Shown: in pieces, positions 1 to 8,713 of the stretch | Layout: each line of letters begins with the position of its first letter | Numbering within the stretch: position 1 is the first letter of the stretch | Source: Ruminiclostridium sp. | GTDB lineage: Bacteria > Bacillota > Clostridia > Oscillospirales > Ruminococcaceae | Reading direction: 5' to 3' | Assembly (NCBI GenBank): GCA_017635095.1 | Contig: JAGBMA010000088.1 | Coordinates: 1-56,410 of the forward strand | Length of the DNA stretch: 56,410 bases | The notes under the pieces: generated by a model | Databases searched by the model: none | Told to the model about the DNA's origin: nothing | What the model saw: only the letters and a program-made list of their open reading frames with translations | Position numbers and translations under genes: made by a program

Positions 1-1
1 A

Positions 2-469
2 GCCTCTGTTATCCGACTTGAAACTCCGGGTGCAGGTGATATAAACATATCGCTTGTCGGGTACAGCCACCTACAGACCGATGATAACACAATAGCGCTT
101 GATTTCGTGACGCTGCCCGTGTTCTCGGATAATAAGCTTATCGGCGATGTTACTTTGTTCCGATACGACGGTGAGATACACTGTACTCCTGCTGCCGGAG
201 GTCCGGGTTGGGCAATAAAAACCAATATGTTTGACCAAAACCCCGGCAAGGATATAGCCTTCGTGTATGCAGGGCAGTATATGGAGCTTATGATAGCTCC
301 CGATGATACGATATACAAAATGTGGGACGGCGAGACCCCTCTTGACGATGTTTCTGACAGATACGCCAAATATGCAACGGAATATAACACATTTTCGTTT
401 TCGAAGATGATCGCGGATAAGAACTATGTTACGGTTCCGGCGGGAACATCAAATATCACATTGAGATAA
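2..469 (+). CDS. C-terminal part of an unknown protein
   Basis: The reading frame is open from the first bases of the window to a TAA at 467-469, so about 155 residues of the C-terminus are seen and the start lies upstream. The visible part is rich in beta-forming and aromatic residues (GGPGWAIKTN, FVYAGQYMEL) and has no transmembrane segment or catalytic motif I recognise. It reads like an extracellular or ligand-binding beta domain, but that is only an impression. A clear intrinsic terminator follows directly, so it is the last gene of its transcript. An internal GTG at 107 is possible but unlikely to be the start, because the frame continues upstream without a stop. Confidence 0.6.
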   Translation, partial: ASVIRLETPGAGDINISLVGYSHLQTDDNTIALDFVTLPVFSDNKLIGDVTLFRYDGEIHCTPAAGGPGWAIKTNMFDQNPGKDIAFVYAGQYMELMIAPDDTIYKMWDGETPLDDVSDRYAKYATEYNTFSFSKMIADKNYVTVPAGTSNITLR

Positions 470-474
470 ACATA

Positions 475-510
475 AGCCGCAAGCTGCCAAAAGCGGTTTG
501 CGGTTTTTTG
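475..510 (+). terminator. Intrinsic terminator of the first gene
   Basis: CCGCAA (477-482) pairs with TTGCGG (498-503) and is followed by TTTTTTG. It sits six bases after the stop codon of the upstream partial gene. Confidence 0.8.
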
Positions 511-539
511 TTGCAATTGCTGAAAAAATGATGTATAAT
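511..539 (+). promoter_or_regulatory. Promoter of the ECF sigma gene
   Basis: TTGCAA at 511-516, a 17-base spacer and TATAAT at 534-539. This is a housekeeping-type promoter about 110 bases upstream of the sigma factor start. A second TTGACG at 550-555 downstream could be an ECF-type element, but no matching -10 is obvious. Confidence 0.75.
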
Positions 540-652
540 ACTGGTGACATTGACGAAATTAAGAGTTTTTAAAATAAAACGTCAGCTTTCGGGCTGCTCA
601 TTCGTATTATAGGCGAAAGGTCCTTTCAGATAGAAAAGGGGGTGAGATGCGA

Positions 653-1159
653 ATGACCGATAGTGAACTTGAACGTTACATAAAGCTGTATCGCGCAAAT
701 GTCATAGGAGCCGCGCTGTGTTATGTGAAGAACACCAGCGACGCTGAGGACATTGCGCAGGATGTGTTTTTCAGGCTTTATACCTATACCGGTACTTTCG
801 AGAGCGACGAACACACGAAAGCTTGGCTGCTGCGCTGCACGATAAACTTAAGCAAAAGCCTGCTGCGTTCCCATTGGTACAAGTTTTCGTTACCGCTCGA
901 AGCCGCTGGCGAAAAAGCACATTTTGATATTGCAGAAAGCGACGGACTGCTTCAGGTAATGAGCAGGATCACTAAACGAAATCGCATCGCGCTGTATATG
1001 TACTATTATGAAGGCTATTCAACAAGTGAGATAGCCGAAATGACCGGTACAAACGTCGATACTGTTTCCGCGCGGCTGAGCAGAGGCAGGAAACAGCTGA
1101 AAAGTCTTCTTATCAAAGAAAGGAGAAGATCCGATGATGAATTACAAAGATTTTTTTGA
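653..1159 (+). CDS. ECF-type RNA polymerase sigma factor
   Basis: A protein of about 168 residues with the two-domain layout of group 4 sigma factors. Region 2 is near the N-terminus (CYVKNTSDAEDIAQDVFFRL, the -10 binding and core-binding helices). Region 4 is at the C-terminus (GYSTSEIAEMTG...DTVSARLSRGRKQLK, the -35 recognition helix-turn-helix). Two in-frame ATGs exist, at 647 and 653. The purine-rich GGGGGTGAG at 638-646 is too close to the first, so 653 is preferred. The next gene begins inside its 3' end and encodes a membrane protein, the usual arrangement for a sigma factor with its anti-sigma partner. Such factors direct RNA polymerase to an envelope or stress regulon; the target cannot be told from here. 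Confidence 0.9.
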   Translation: MTDSELERYIKLYRANVIGAALCYVKNTSDAEDIAQDVFFRLYTYTGTFESDEHTKAWLLRCTINLSKSLLRSHWYKFSLPLEAAGEKAHFDIAESDGLLQVMSRITKRNRIALYMYYYEGYSTSEIAEMTGTNVDTVSARLSRGRKQLKSLLIKERRRSDDELQRFF

Positions 1160-2261
1160 AAATGCTCTTTGTGAAGCGTTTACAAAAGCTCCCTTTTCCG
1201 ACGATGAACAGATGTTTAACATTGTTAAGGAAAGGACGAGTAATATGGAAAAGAAAAAGTTAAGATCAAAGAAGCCGGCTGTTATTGCGGCTTCGATAGC
1301 GGCTGCTGCAGCGCTCACGGTTTCCGCAGGTGCGGCGCTGAATTGGGATATCAACGCCTTGTTCGGCGATATGTTCGGTAAGAAGTCAGCTGAACAGAAT
1401 ATTATGCCGTATATAGATACAGACAGTCCGCAGAATGCGCAATTCGTTGCTGTTGAAAACACTTACCAAAACATCGGCTTTGACTATAGCAGATACGGCA
1501 AAGAGCTTGATATGAGCTATGACGGCGAAGGCTATATTCTGAACCTCAAAGGCGTTATGGGCGAAGGCAGGGTCATATACCTGATATACGACATTGTGTT
1601 CGATGACGAGAATGACACCCTTCCGAAAGAGGGTTTTACCGAGTGGGAACCCACCTGTATCCTTGATACAACGGACAATCTCGGTCGTTCTCTCGAAGAC
1701 AGTCTTATACGAAAGGTCGGGAATACTTATACCTACTGCTCTCACATGACGGCATCGGACGACCTTTACGGTAAAACGCTGACGGTAGATTTTAAAGGTA
1801 TCAGGCGCATCGTACCTGCTACAAGCGTAAAGCTTGATTATGACTACACCGACATCGATCGGTATGAAGCTGATTTCAAAGCAGAGATACCGATAGACTT
1901 TGAAAGCAATGCTCCATCAAGAAATATCGTGCTGAATGAACCGATAACCGTTTATGAACAACAGGTAAACGGAAAGCTTAAGCCGGTAGATTCCGTACTC
2001 TACGATATGACAATAACACCATTCACCTGCACATATTCTTTCTGCACGAACGGTAAAGTCTTCGGAAAAGCCGAATGTTATTTTACCGACCCGATTACCT
2101 TTACGTTCGGCAACGGGACGGAACTGATACAGATGGATAATATGACCAGGACGGATGCAAATACAGATACACAGACAGGGTTCCTCGAATTTGACCAACC
2201 TGTCGAGCCCGACGATATAGTTTCCGTGACGATCGACGGTAAGACAATACCGCTGAAATGA
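1134..2261 (+). CDS. Membrane protein, probable anti-sigma factor partner
   Basis: A protein of 375 residues starting at a double ATG, with AGGAGA at 1121-1126 as ribosome site. It overlaps the sigma gene by 26 bases, so the two are translationally coupled. Layout: a cytosolic N-terminal stretch of about 45 residues (DYKDFFENAL-like start, acidic), one transmembrane segment near residues 49-70 (AVIAASIAAAAALTVSAGAA), then about 300 residues outside the cell. This is the architecture of the DUF4179 / sigma-partner proteins found beside ECF genes in Clostridia. I infer that the cytosolic part holds the sigma factor and the extracellular part senses something. No zinc-binding HxxxCxxC anti-sigma motif is seen, so this is by context and topology only. 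Confidence 0.7.
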   Translation: MMNYKDFFENALCEAFTKAPFSDDEQMFNIVKERTSNMEKKKLRSKKPAVIAASIAAAAALTVSAGAALNWDINALFGDMFGKKSAEQNIMPYIDTDSPQNAQFVAVENTYQNIGFDYSRYGKELDMSYDGEGYILNLKGVMGEGRVIYLIYDIVFDDENDTLPKEGFTEWEPTCILDTTDNLGRSLEDSLIRKVGNTYTYCSHMTASDDLYGKTLTVDFKGIRRIVPATSVKLDYDYTDIDRYEADFKAEIPIDFESNAPSRNIVLNEPITVYEQQVNGKLKPVDSVLYDMTITPFTCTYSFCTNGKVFGKAECYFTDPITFTFGNGTELIQMDNMTRTDANTDTQTGFLEFDQPVEPDDIVSVTIDGKTIPLK

Positions 2262-2364
2262 TGCTATACCTATAAATGGGTAATATCAGCTGCGAGGTGA
2301 GCGCGGCTGCGGGCAACGGCGTTCTTGGGCTATTATTCAAAGTGAAAAAACATAATAAAAATGG

Positions 2365-2400
2365 AAGGTCTCCGGTCAAGGTATCGGAGACCTTTTCTTA
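2365..2400 (+). terminator. Intrinsic terminator after the sigma / anti-sigma pair
   Basis: AAGGTCTCCG (2365-2374) is a perfect inverted repeat of CGGAGACCTT (2385-2394), with a ten-base loop and a following TTTTCTT. Confidence 0.85.
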
Positions 2401-2493
2401 TATCTGCTTCCTCGTAATCATAATAGATATAGCATTTTATGGTAAGAGGAGGTTTAATTATAATAGGCTATGTAAATCTGAGGAGGAATACAA

Positions 2494-2595
2494 ATGCAGG
2501 TAGAAATCAAACGAAAACAGCCGTTTGCCCGTAAAAGGCAAGCGGCTGCTGACTTTAATGATTTTAATTTTTACCGTTCAGTATTTCAATCATGA
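2494..2595 (+). CDS. Possible 33-residue peptide (doubtful)
   Basis: An ATG at 2494 has an excellent ribosome site (GAGGAGGAA at 2479-2488, about six bases upstream) and opens a 33-codon frame starting MQVEIKRKQP and ending at TGA 2593-2595. It is basic at the start. Against it: its middle is formed by the hairpin that terminates the opposite gene, and its end overlaps that gene. It may be a leftover 5' end of a lost gene. Confidence 0.2.
   Translation: MQVEIKRKQPFARKRQAAADFNDFNFYRSVFQS
2510..2547 (-). terminator. Intrinsic terminator of the DUF6809 gene
   Basis: AGCCGTTTGCC (2519-2529) pairs with GGCAAGCGGCT (2537-2547) with one wobble. Read on the minus strand it is followed by GTTTTCG. 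It lies about 17 bases past the stop of the gene at 2564-2833. Confidence 0.7.
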
Positions 2596-2833
2596 ATATT
2601 GCTCCGAGCCTAAAGCCCTCCTCAAAATCCTGTAAGCCCTCGCAGGCTGCTGTGATGTGGATTGCATCGGCGTAACTTTCGAGGAGTTCCTTGCAGTCGG
2701 GATATTTGGCAAGTATTTCCTCGCCGAGATGTTCAACCTCGTCCTTAGCATTAAAGTACCTCTCTGTGATAGGTGTAGGCTGTGAGCAAGGGCTGAGCTC
2801 GCCGTAATAGAGTTTCTCCAGTATAGACTTCAT
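2564..2833 (-). CDS. DUF6809 family protein
   Basis: A small soluble protein of 89 residues beginning MKSILEKLYYGELSPC, the signature start of the DUF6809 family that is common in Clostridia. The rest is helical, ending in GFRLGAIFMIEILNG, also typical. Function is unknown. The ribosome site is TAGGAGGAAA, seven bases before ATG. Cys 16 and a later Cys are present, but no metal site is evident. It stands alone on the minus strand between two terminators. Family assignment rests on the N-terminal and C-terminal consensus. Confidence 0.75.
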   Translation of the reverse strand: MKSILEKLYYGELSPCSQPTPITERYFNAKDEVEHLGEEILAKYPDCKELLESYADAIHITAACEGLQDFEEGFRLGAIFMIEILNGKN

Positions 2834-2893
2834 TGCTTTTTCCTCCTAATATCAAATCTTGATTTGCAGGGGGATTTGACATTTGGCTTAACA

Positions 2894-2916
2894 GCGGCGT
2901 TCAAGCCGCCTTTTTC
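2894..2916 (+). terminator. Plus-strand terminator-like hairpin with no clear gene
   Basis: GCGGC (2894-2898) pairs with GCCGC (2905-2909), followed by CTTTTTCTT. The T-run is on the plus strand, yet both neighbouring genes run on the minus strand. It may guard against read-through or terminate an unseen short RNA. Confidence 0.5.
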
Positions 2917-2981
2917 TTAAATGTTATTTCGGCAATGAATGGTATCATAATGTTAAAAGTGTCAATCGTTAATTCACATTA

Positions 2982-3413
2982 TTACATCACAAAACAGCCG
3001 TTGGGTATCACTAAGCATAAACTGCAAATGGACGCGACAATACCGATTATGTTTATAATGAGGCTCGCCGTGATCTTATGATCTGATTTATTTTTTATTG
3101 TTCTTATCAGCCCGACAGTCCCGACTGCCGCACCCGGAATAAATCCGATTGCAAGAACAGTAATATCGGTGTGGGATAATTCAATAATCATAGTCAGAAT
3201 AAATACCGTCAATACATATGTTGCTGTTGCCGCCAACAGCACGGTATCATTATTCGTTTTTAATGTCATAAACAAGAGAATGACTATTCCAAGAATTAAG
3301 ATTACAATCTCAACGATCTCAACGGGCGATGTCCCTATGGGTATTCCGACTATTAACAAAGATGACAGTATCGAAATGATACCGATAATTATTCCCTTGA
3401 TATATGTTTTCAT
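2982..3413 (-). CDS. Small four-helix membrane protein
   Basis: A protein of 143 residues that is almost entirely hydrophobic, with four predicted membrane helices (about residues 5-28, 32-50, 58-80 and 115-137). A short charged loop, TIKNKSDHK, precedes the last helix. No family is recognised. Its start overlaps the end of the TetR gene (the regulator stops at 3415 and this gene begins at 3413), so it is the second gene of that operon. It is the likely product under TetR control: perhaps an exporter subunit or membrane stress protein, but the sequence alone does not say. Confidence 0.7.
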   Translation of the reverse strand: MKTYIKGIIIGIISILSSLLIVGIPIGTSPVEIVEIVILILGIVILLFMTLKTNNDTVLLAATATYVLTVFILTMIIELSHTDITVLAIGFIPGAAVGTVGLIRTIKNKSDHKITASLIINIIGIVASICSLCLVIPNGCFVM

Positions 3414-3414
3414 A

Positions 3415-3987
3415 TTATTCGTCCCCTTTCATATCGGCAATTCCACTGAGTATAGTCCTCAATGCAAAATCAAATGAGTCATCAAGCGGCACGGGATAGT
3501 TGCTGCCAACGTGGACTTCAATAGTGGAAAAGCCTTGCAGAAAAGCCCTTATCATACGCACGGTATGCACCTTCTGTTCATCAGTCATCTCATAAGAGCT
3601 GAGTGAGCGGTATATGATATCTACCGAACCCGCTGAGGCTTGCAGATGCTCCTCCGACTGATACATATTGTACCACTGCATAGCTTCAAATAAGCCCTTG
3701 TGTTCCGATACAAATTTCCTGTAAGTATGGCAGAGAGCAATAACGGCATCGTCCTTTGCTTTGCCGATAACGGCTTTTGTGATCTCCCCGTCAAGCATCC
3801 TCCAGCCGTACAGCATAAGCTCTTTGTTAAGCTCGTCAAGCCCTCCGTTGAAATGCTTATATAGCGAAGGCGGCTTTATCCCAAGCTCATCAGCGAGAGC
3901 TTTCAGCGTCAACTCAGCAAGACCTTTCTCATCTGCCATTTTTGCTGCAATTATAATGATCTTCTCTTTGCTCAGCCCGGCTTTCAT
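3415..3987 (-). CDS. TetR family transcriptional regulator
   Basis: A regulator of 190 residues. The N-terminal helix-turn-helix is clear (KIIIIAAKMADEKG...TLKALADELGIKPPSLYKHF, about residues 7-46). The rest is the helical ligand-binding domain of the TetR_C_33 / WHG kind. A start further upstream (4056) is open, but the start at 3987 has AGGAG seven bases before it and lies downstream of a perfect promoter, so it is chosen. The promoter spacer contains an 18-base palindrome, so the protein probably represses its own operon, which also encodes the membrane protein at 2982-3413. The ligand is unknown. Confidence 0.9.
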   Translation of the reverse strand: MKAGLSKEKIIIIAAKMADEKGLAELTLKALADELGIKPPSLYKHFNGGLDELNKELMLYGWRMLDGEITKAVIGKAKDDAVIALCHTYRKFVSEHKGLFEAMQWYNMYQSEEHLQASAGSVDIIYRSLSSYEMTDEQKVHTVRMIRAFLQGFSTIEVHVGSNYPVPLDDSFDFALRTILSGIADMKGDE

Positions 3988-4027
3988 AGCGCTACTCCTT
4001 TCCACAATAATGCTAATTGCATTAGCT

Positions 4028-4056
4028 ATTATATCACAATAGTTCTCTATTGTCAA
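4028..4056 (-). promoter_or_regulatory. Consensus promoter of the tetR operon
   Basis: On the minus strand: TTGACA (4051-4056), 17 bases, TATAAT (4028-4033). Both hexamers match the consensus exactly. Confidence 0.9.
4036..4053. promoter_or_regulatory. Palindromic operator inside the tetR promoter
   Basis: ACAATAG (4036-4042) and CTATTGT (4047-4053) form a perfect inverted repeat around TTCT. The repeat fills most of the spacer and overlaps the -35 box, the usual place for a TetR operator. A second dyad AATGC-TAATT-GCATT lies at 4009-4023, just downstream of the -10. Confidence 0.7.
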
Positions 4057-4084
4057 TATGTTTCAGACATAAATATTTGAAAAC

Positions 4085-4121
4085 GCAAAAGCCTTATCCT
4101 TAATTATATGGGATAAGGCTT
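4085..4121 (-). terminator. Intrinsic terminator of the serine hydrolase operon
   Basis: AAGCCTTATCC (4089-4099) is a perfect inverted repeat of GGATAAGGCTT (4111-4121). On the minus strand the stem is followed by TTGCGTTTT. It lies about 60 bases past the stop of the serine hydrolase gene. Confidence 0.75.
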
Positions 4122-4179
4122 ATATTATATCGGTGTTTATTTAACCGGTTTCTTCAGATCGCCGTATCACGAATGAGAA

Positions 4180-6168
4180 TCACAAACTGATTTGAAATCT
4201 GCACCTTCTCTCCCCAAGAAACAGCACCTTTCCGCCCTTCGGCATAGGTATCTGCGGTCTCGCGTCTTTGTTGTGTGTAGTATAGATCACCTCGCCGAAT
4301 TTGTTATAGACATATACCGCGCTGTTTTCGGGTCTTGTCACCGCAACGGAGCTGTTCGCAATGCTGTCGGAGATATTGAACCACGCAGCATCGTCCGTGA
4401 TCGTAACGGTCTTGACGGAGCCGTCGAACACGGGGATTCTGTCCTCTATGATATATCTCTGTGCATTGCTGAGATCAAGCGCCGCAATACCGTTCCCGTC
4501 CTTTTCGAGAGTGATATCGAACATATCCCTGCTCGATGATGACGGTATATTTTTGAACGAGGTGAGGTGCTCCGCATCGGACATTTTCAGTATGTATTCA
4601 CCGATACTTGCGCTGACGAATACATACCCTTTCAGCTTGTCGATCACATACAGCCGCGTAACACCGTTGCTGTCATAGCTTGTGGAAGAATACTTGTCGC
4701 CGCAAAGGAGAAGCGCCTTACCCTCGACAGCCTTGTACCCGTTTATCACATCGTCACTTACTGTATTTTCTTCTATTTTCTGTCCGGCGTAGTTTTTTAC
4801 ATCGAAAGTGCCGAGACCGGGATAAACTATTCCCGCAGCCATTTTTAAAAATGTCCCGTCCGCGTTTTCCTCAAACGAAATACGCGAGTATCCCGCCGCG
4901 AGCCGGGTATCGGCTCCGCTTTCCGCGACCTCGTATGCAAGCTCAGCGAAATCGCCGTCGGTCGTGAACAGATAGTCCGTGCAGGTCGTCCTGCGGTACG
5001 TGGTCTCCTCGATGTGCATATACCTGTTTTCAGGGAATGAAACATTGTACAGCGTATCACCCATACCCATAACATTCACGACATACCAGCCCGCAAATTT
5101 TTCGTATTCCTGCGGTATCTCTGTAACGGTCGTGCAATCAGTTTCCGGTATATCGGAAACAGTCACGCCTTTTTCTTGTAAAGCTATATCCATGAGCGAC
5201 TGCGCGATCAGGTCGTTGTATGTGCTGCTGCCGCCGCAGGAGAGCACGGAAACACTTATCTGCTCATCGGGAGCGGTAAGCAGGTAAGCGTGATCCATAG
5301 ACACATCGCCGCCCTTGCCGGAAATTTTTATCCCTTGTTCTGCATAGCGCGGAATCTCTGCGTAGTCCCAGCCGAGACCGTTCATGTCACAGTATTCCTT
5401 GTCCGTCCAGCGGGTTGACATTTCAGTTTTTGCGCTTTCGGAAAGAAGCGTGTTATCGCCCGTGAAGAACGAAGTTCCGAACAGCGCGTTATCCGAAGCC
5501 GAGGCAAATATTCCGCCCGTACCGAAGCCCATTTCATAAGCCGTATCGAGCCGCACATTATCAGCTTTTATTGAAGGCACGATATGTTCATTTCCGAACA
5601 TATCGGCGGCAGTTCCCGTCATATCGAGTCCGAGCCTGTCCGAAATATTCTCTTTTATGTATTCGGTGTAGGTCATACCGCTCACGTTCTCAACTATCAT
5701 TTCGAGCAGCTCAAAACCGTCGTTGCAGTACGCCGCAAATTTGCCGGGGTCGGCTTTGAGACGCTGGGACGAAAGGTTCTCCACAGCATTATCGTGAGCG
5801 TACATATCGTTGTCGTTGTATAGCTCGCTGTTTCTCCTTGTCGAGCCCATAAGTCCCGATGTATGGTTCATAAGCATACGCACGGTTATGTCCCTGTATC
5901 TCTCGTCCGCCAGTCTGAAACCGGGAATGTACTCCGTCACCGGCTTGTCGATATCTATTTTCCCCTCGTCGGCAAGCTGCATTACCGCGGCGGAAACATA
6001 CACCTTGCTGACTGAAGCTATACAGTAAATGTACTCGCTGTCTGAGGAACGAACAGCCGTAGCTTTCGCATTGTTACCCGCCGCAGCATTTTCAGCCGAT
6101 GCAAGAGAGCTTGCGGCAAGCATTGTAAGCGCTGTTGCAGCAGCGGCGATTTTCTTTATATTCTTCAT
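4180..6168 (-). CDS. Secreted serine hydrolase, class C beta-lactamase family
   Basis: A protein of 662 residues with a signal peptide (residues 1-25, ending ASSLASA). The serine beta-lactamase / penicillin-binding fold is shown by Ser52-x-x-Lys55 in IASVSK, the Tyr147-x-Asn149 motif in AAYCND and a GKGG motif later on. The NHTSGL motif of D-Ala-D-Ala peptidase-like esterases is also present (residues 101-106). After the hydrolase domain (about residues 40-330) come about 300 residues of beta-rich sequence, probably one or two accessory domains. It is the last gene of an operon with an ABC transporter and lies 13 bases after the permease. Only about 26 residues separate the signal peptide from the SxxK motif, fewer than usual, so the first strands of the fold may be missing. 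True lactamase activity is not implied. Confidence 0.85.
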   Translation of the reverse strand: MKNIKKIAAAATALTMLAASSLASAENAAAGNNAKATAVRSSDSEYIYCIASVSKVYVSAAVMQLADEGKIDIDKPVTEYIPGFRLADERYRDITVRMLMNHTSGLMGSTRRNSELYNDNDMYAHDNAVENLSSQRLKADPGKFAAYCNDGFELLEMIVENVSGMTYTEYIKENISDRLGLDMTGTAADMFGNEHIVPSIKADNVRLDTAYEMGFGTGGIFASASDNALFGTSFFTGDNTLLSESAKTEMSTRWTDKEYCDMNGLGWDYAEIPRYAEQGIKISGKGGDVSMDHAYLLTAPDEQISVSVLSCGGSSTYNDLIAQSLMDIALQEKGVTVSDIPETDCTTVTEIPQEYEKFAGWYVVNVMGMGDTLYNVSFPENRYMHIEETTYRRTTCTDYLFTTDGDFAELAYEVAESGADTRLAAGYSRISFEENADGTFLKMAAGIVYPGLGTFDVKNYAGQKIEENTVSDDVINGYKAVEGKALLLCGDKYSSTSYDSNGVTRLYVIDKLKGYVFVSASIGEYILKMSDAEHLTSFKNIPSSSSRDMFDITLEKDGNGIAALDLSNAQRYIIEDRIPVFDGSVKTVTITDDAAWFNISDSIANSSVAVTRPENSAVYVYNKFGEVIYTTHNKDARPQIPMPKGGKVLFLGERRCRFQISL

Positions 6169-6181
6169 AATTCTTCCCCCC

Positions 6182-8701
6182 TTATTCGGTCATAAGCTCG
6201 GTCACGGATATCTTCTTTACCTTGCCGGCGCAGATGTAAGTCACGACATAGCAGAATACCGCAAGTACTGCGCTCATAGCTATAGTCACGTGAACACTGA
6301 TATTCCCGATAACGCCGAACATCGTCATCCAGAACCAGCTATATACAAACTTTGTCAGCACCGCGGCGATTACCACAGAAACTATCGTCACCGGCATTGT
6401 TTTGAGCGCCAGCTGCTTCATAAGGTCTTTTGAGGAATATCCTAAACCCTTCATTATGCCGAGGCTTCTTCTCTGCCGCTTTACCGTCATTGAAACAATG
6501 AGCCAGAGCATCACCGCCACAACGACCGCTATAATAAGCGCCAGCACGGGCATTGCGACCTGTGTTACAGACGCGATCGATCCCATTTGCTGTTTTGCGA
6601 GGCTCATGAGCGAGGAAACTTCTTTTATCACAAAGCCTCTGCTGTTGCCCTTTATCAGCTGATTGCCGACGACAATCGCGTAATCCGCGTTAGTTACCCC
6701 ATAGTATGAAAGAAGTGTCGCGAGCTTCCGGTCGGCAGCCGAACGTATGCGTTCTTCGAGCGTGCCGCCGGTGATCTCCGCGTTTATGCTGTCCTTGACG
6801 CTCTTGCCGAATTTTTCGTACAGGCGCTGTTCAAATGTCTCCTGCGACACGCCGTCCGCGAGATACACCGAAAGACCTGAAGGTCTGGCATTGAACTCCG
6901 TGCGGAGATAGCCGTCTTTCGTGAGATAAATGCTCATTCCGTTGAACATCATAGAGCTTGTCACACCTGTGACGATGTACTTGTTTTCAATGCCGTTCCC
7001 TTCGAGTATGACGCTGTCGCCTATATCAAGACCTTCCTTCTCGCACCTTGCGACTGTCACCATGACCTCATTGTCATGTTCGGGGAAGCGGCCTCTTATC
7101 AGAACGATGTTTTCGGAGTCACTGTAATCGTCATAGGTCTGCACATTTGCCTGATACTCCGAACCCTTTACGGGGATACTGTCCATTAATCCCCTGTTGT
7201 AGGAAATCAGCACCTTTCTTACCTCGGGCATGGCAGCGATCTCATCCCTTACGGCATAGGTATCGACGCCGTTCATCAGCTTCACGTCGACTGTGATATC
7301 CTTTCCCGTGAGTGAGATGAGTCCGTTTATGCCGTCCTTGAAGAAGTCCGCGCAGTTCGCGCAGAACAGTATCGCCACACCCGAAATGATAACACACAGC
7401 GCCACGCCGAGAGATGACTTTATATCGCCGATGAAGCTCTTTATCGCAAGAGTAAGGTTGATACCGCCCTTTGACTTTTCGAGCGGGAGTATATTCCTGC
7501 CGAAATGATGTGTTTCTATGCCTTTGCGAAGCGCGACCACGGGCGGGTATTTGCGCACCTTCGCCGCCTTGATGAGCGCTATCACTATCACGAGCGCCGC
7601 TACAAGCATGACCGCGAGCAGCAGCCCGACAATATCAACGGAGCCGCTCACCGTGCGTCCCATCATCTTCTGCACGCCGATGTTCAGCACGGGGTCCGTG
7701 AGCAGTGCGACAATGCCGCCGAACACGGAACCGATGCCGCCGCAGATAAGATATTCGCCGACATACGAGAGCGATATTTCGCGGGCCCTGTAGCCGAGCG
7801 CTTCAAGCACGCCTATCTGCTGCATCTGTTCCGCGATATCGTCCGATATCCTGTGCGTTATCACAAAGAGCGCCGACAGCAGCGTTATCGCCGCGAAAAA
7901 CGCTATGAAGTACAGATACATATTCAGGAACTGAAGCACTCCGCTCTTTTCCGAGTCAACGCTGAAGCAGTATATATGACTGTCGATATTTTCATACGAG
8001 CTTTCGGCACACTTGTCGGTAAAATCGGATAATCCGAACCTTTCATCACAGTTGAAGCAAAGCGCGGTATATTTGCCGTCACCGCTGTTATTCAGGACCA
8101 TTCCGAGCACAGCATAATCACTGTCGGACACCACGCATTTAAATCCGTATCCGTCGGACGCCATAAGTCCGCTTTCGTAAAATCCCGCGATCTCAAAATC
8201 GTAATGCATACCGTCAAGGATCATTGCGAAGATATCGCCGGGCTTGTATCCTTCGGAGATATTGAAATAGACGGGAAGCCAAATCGGGTGATCGAGCTTT
8301 TCGATCCCGCTGTCGGAGAGCTTTTCCTTCTTCGTGAAATGTTCCATTTTCTTCTCGGTCTTTTCGGTCACGAATTCAAAGCTGTAGGAAAGACTCTCTC
8401 CGTCCCTCTCCACCTCCTTGGCGAATGCGCCTGTCAGTTCTTCCTCCATGATATCGTGCACACCCGGCATATTTTCAAGAATTGTCCGGTATTCGTCGCG
8501 GTAGTGATCGTCCTTTATCGCGACGCAGTAATCGCGCGAGCCGGATGCCGCAAAGCTCTCGTCGAAGCTGTGGTTTATCTTTGTCATGTTCATCATGAAT
8601 ACAGAGAACATGAGCGTTGTTATCATTGTGAGAAAAGCGATAGCGGTCGCTTCTTTTCTGTTCTTTTTCAGATTGAACAGAGATAATCTTAATATTTTCA
8701 T
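6182..8701 (-). CDS. FtsX-type ABC transporter permease
   Basis: A protein of 839 residues with the MacB/FtsX plan duplicated. There is one N-terminal membrane helix (about 17-40) and a roughly 210-residue extracellular domain, then three helices (about 255-375). A further helix near 430 precedes a second extracellular domain, followed by three C-terminal helices (about 720-830). The ISVTELMTE end is typical of the family. With the upstream ATPase it would form a transporter that moves lipid-linked substrates or peptides, or that senses antimicrobial compounds, rather than a classic importer. The ribosome site is GGGGTGAG just before ATG. It is 13 bases downstream of the ATPase gene and 13 bases upstream of the serine hydrolase gene. 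Confidence 0.9.
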   Translation of the reverse strand: MKILRLSLFNLKKNRKEATAIAFLTMITTLMFSVFMMNMTKINHSFDESFAASGSRDYCVAIKDDHYRDEYRTILENMPGVHDIMEEELTGAFAKEVERDGESLSYSFEFVTEKTEKKMEHFTKKEKLSDSGIEKLDHPIWLPVYFNISEGYKPGDIFAMILDGMHYDFEIAGFYESGLMASDGYGFKCVVSDSDYAVLGMVLNNSGDGKYTALCFNCDERFGLSDFTDKCAESSYENIDSHIYCFSVDSEKSGVLQFLNMYLYFIAFFAAITLLSALFVITHRISDDIAEQMQQIGVLEALGYRAREISLSYVGEYLICGGIGSVFGGIVALLTDPVLNIGVQKMMGRTVSGSVDIVGLLLAVMLVAALVIVIALIKAAKVRKYPPVVALRKGIETHHFGRNILPLEKSKGGINLTLAIKSFIGDIKSSLGVALCVIISGVAILFCANCADFFKDGINGLISLTGKDITVDVKLMNGVDTYAVRDEIAAMPEVRKVLISYNRGLMDSIPVKGSEYQANVQTYDDYSDSENIVLIRGRFPEHDNEVMVTVARCEKEGLDIGDSVILEGNGIENKYIVTGVTSSMMFNGMSIYLTKDGYLRTEFNARPSGLSVYLADGVSQETFEQRLYEKFGKSVKDSINAEITGGTLEERIRSAADRKLATLLSYYGVTNADYAIVVGNQLIKGNSRGFVIKEVSSLMSLAKQQMGSIASVTQVAMPVLALIIAVVVAVMLWLIVSMTVKRQRRSLGIMKGLGYSSKDLMKQLALKTMPVTIVSVVIAAVLTKFVYSWFWMTMFGVIGNISVHVTIAMSAVLAVFCYVVTYICAGKVKKISVTELMTE

Positions 8702-8713
8702 ATTCTCACCCCA

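Noticed and set aside
2276-2503. Plus-strand frame of 75 codons
   Set aside because: It runs through the terminator at 2365-2400 and lacks a ribosome site.
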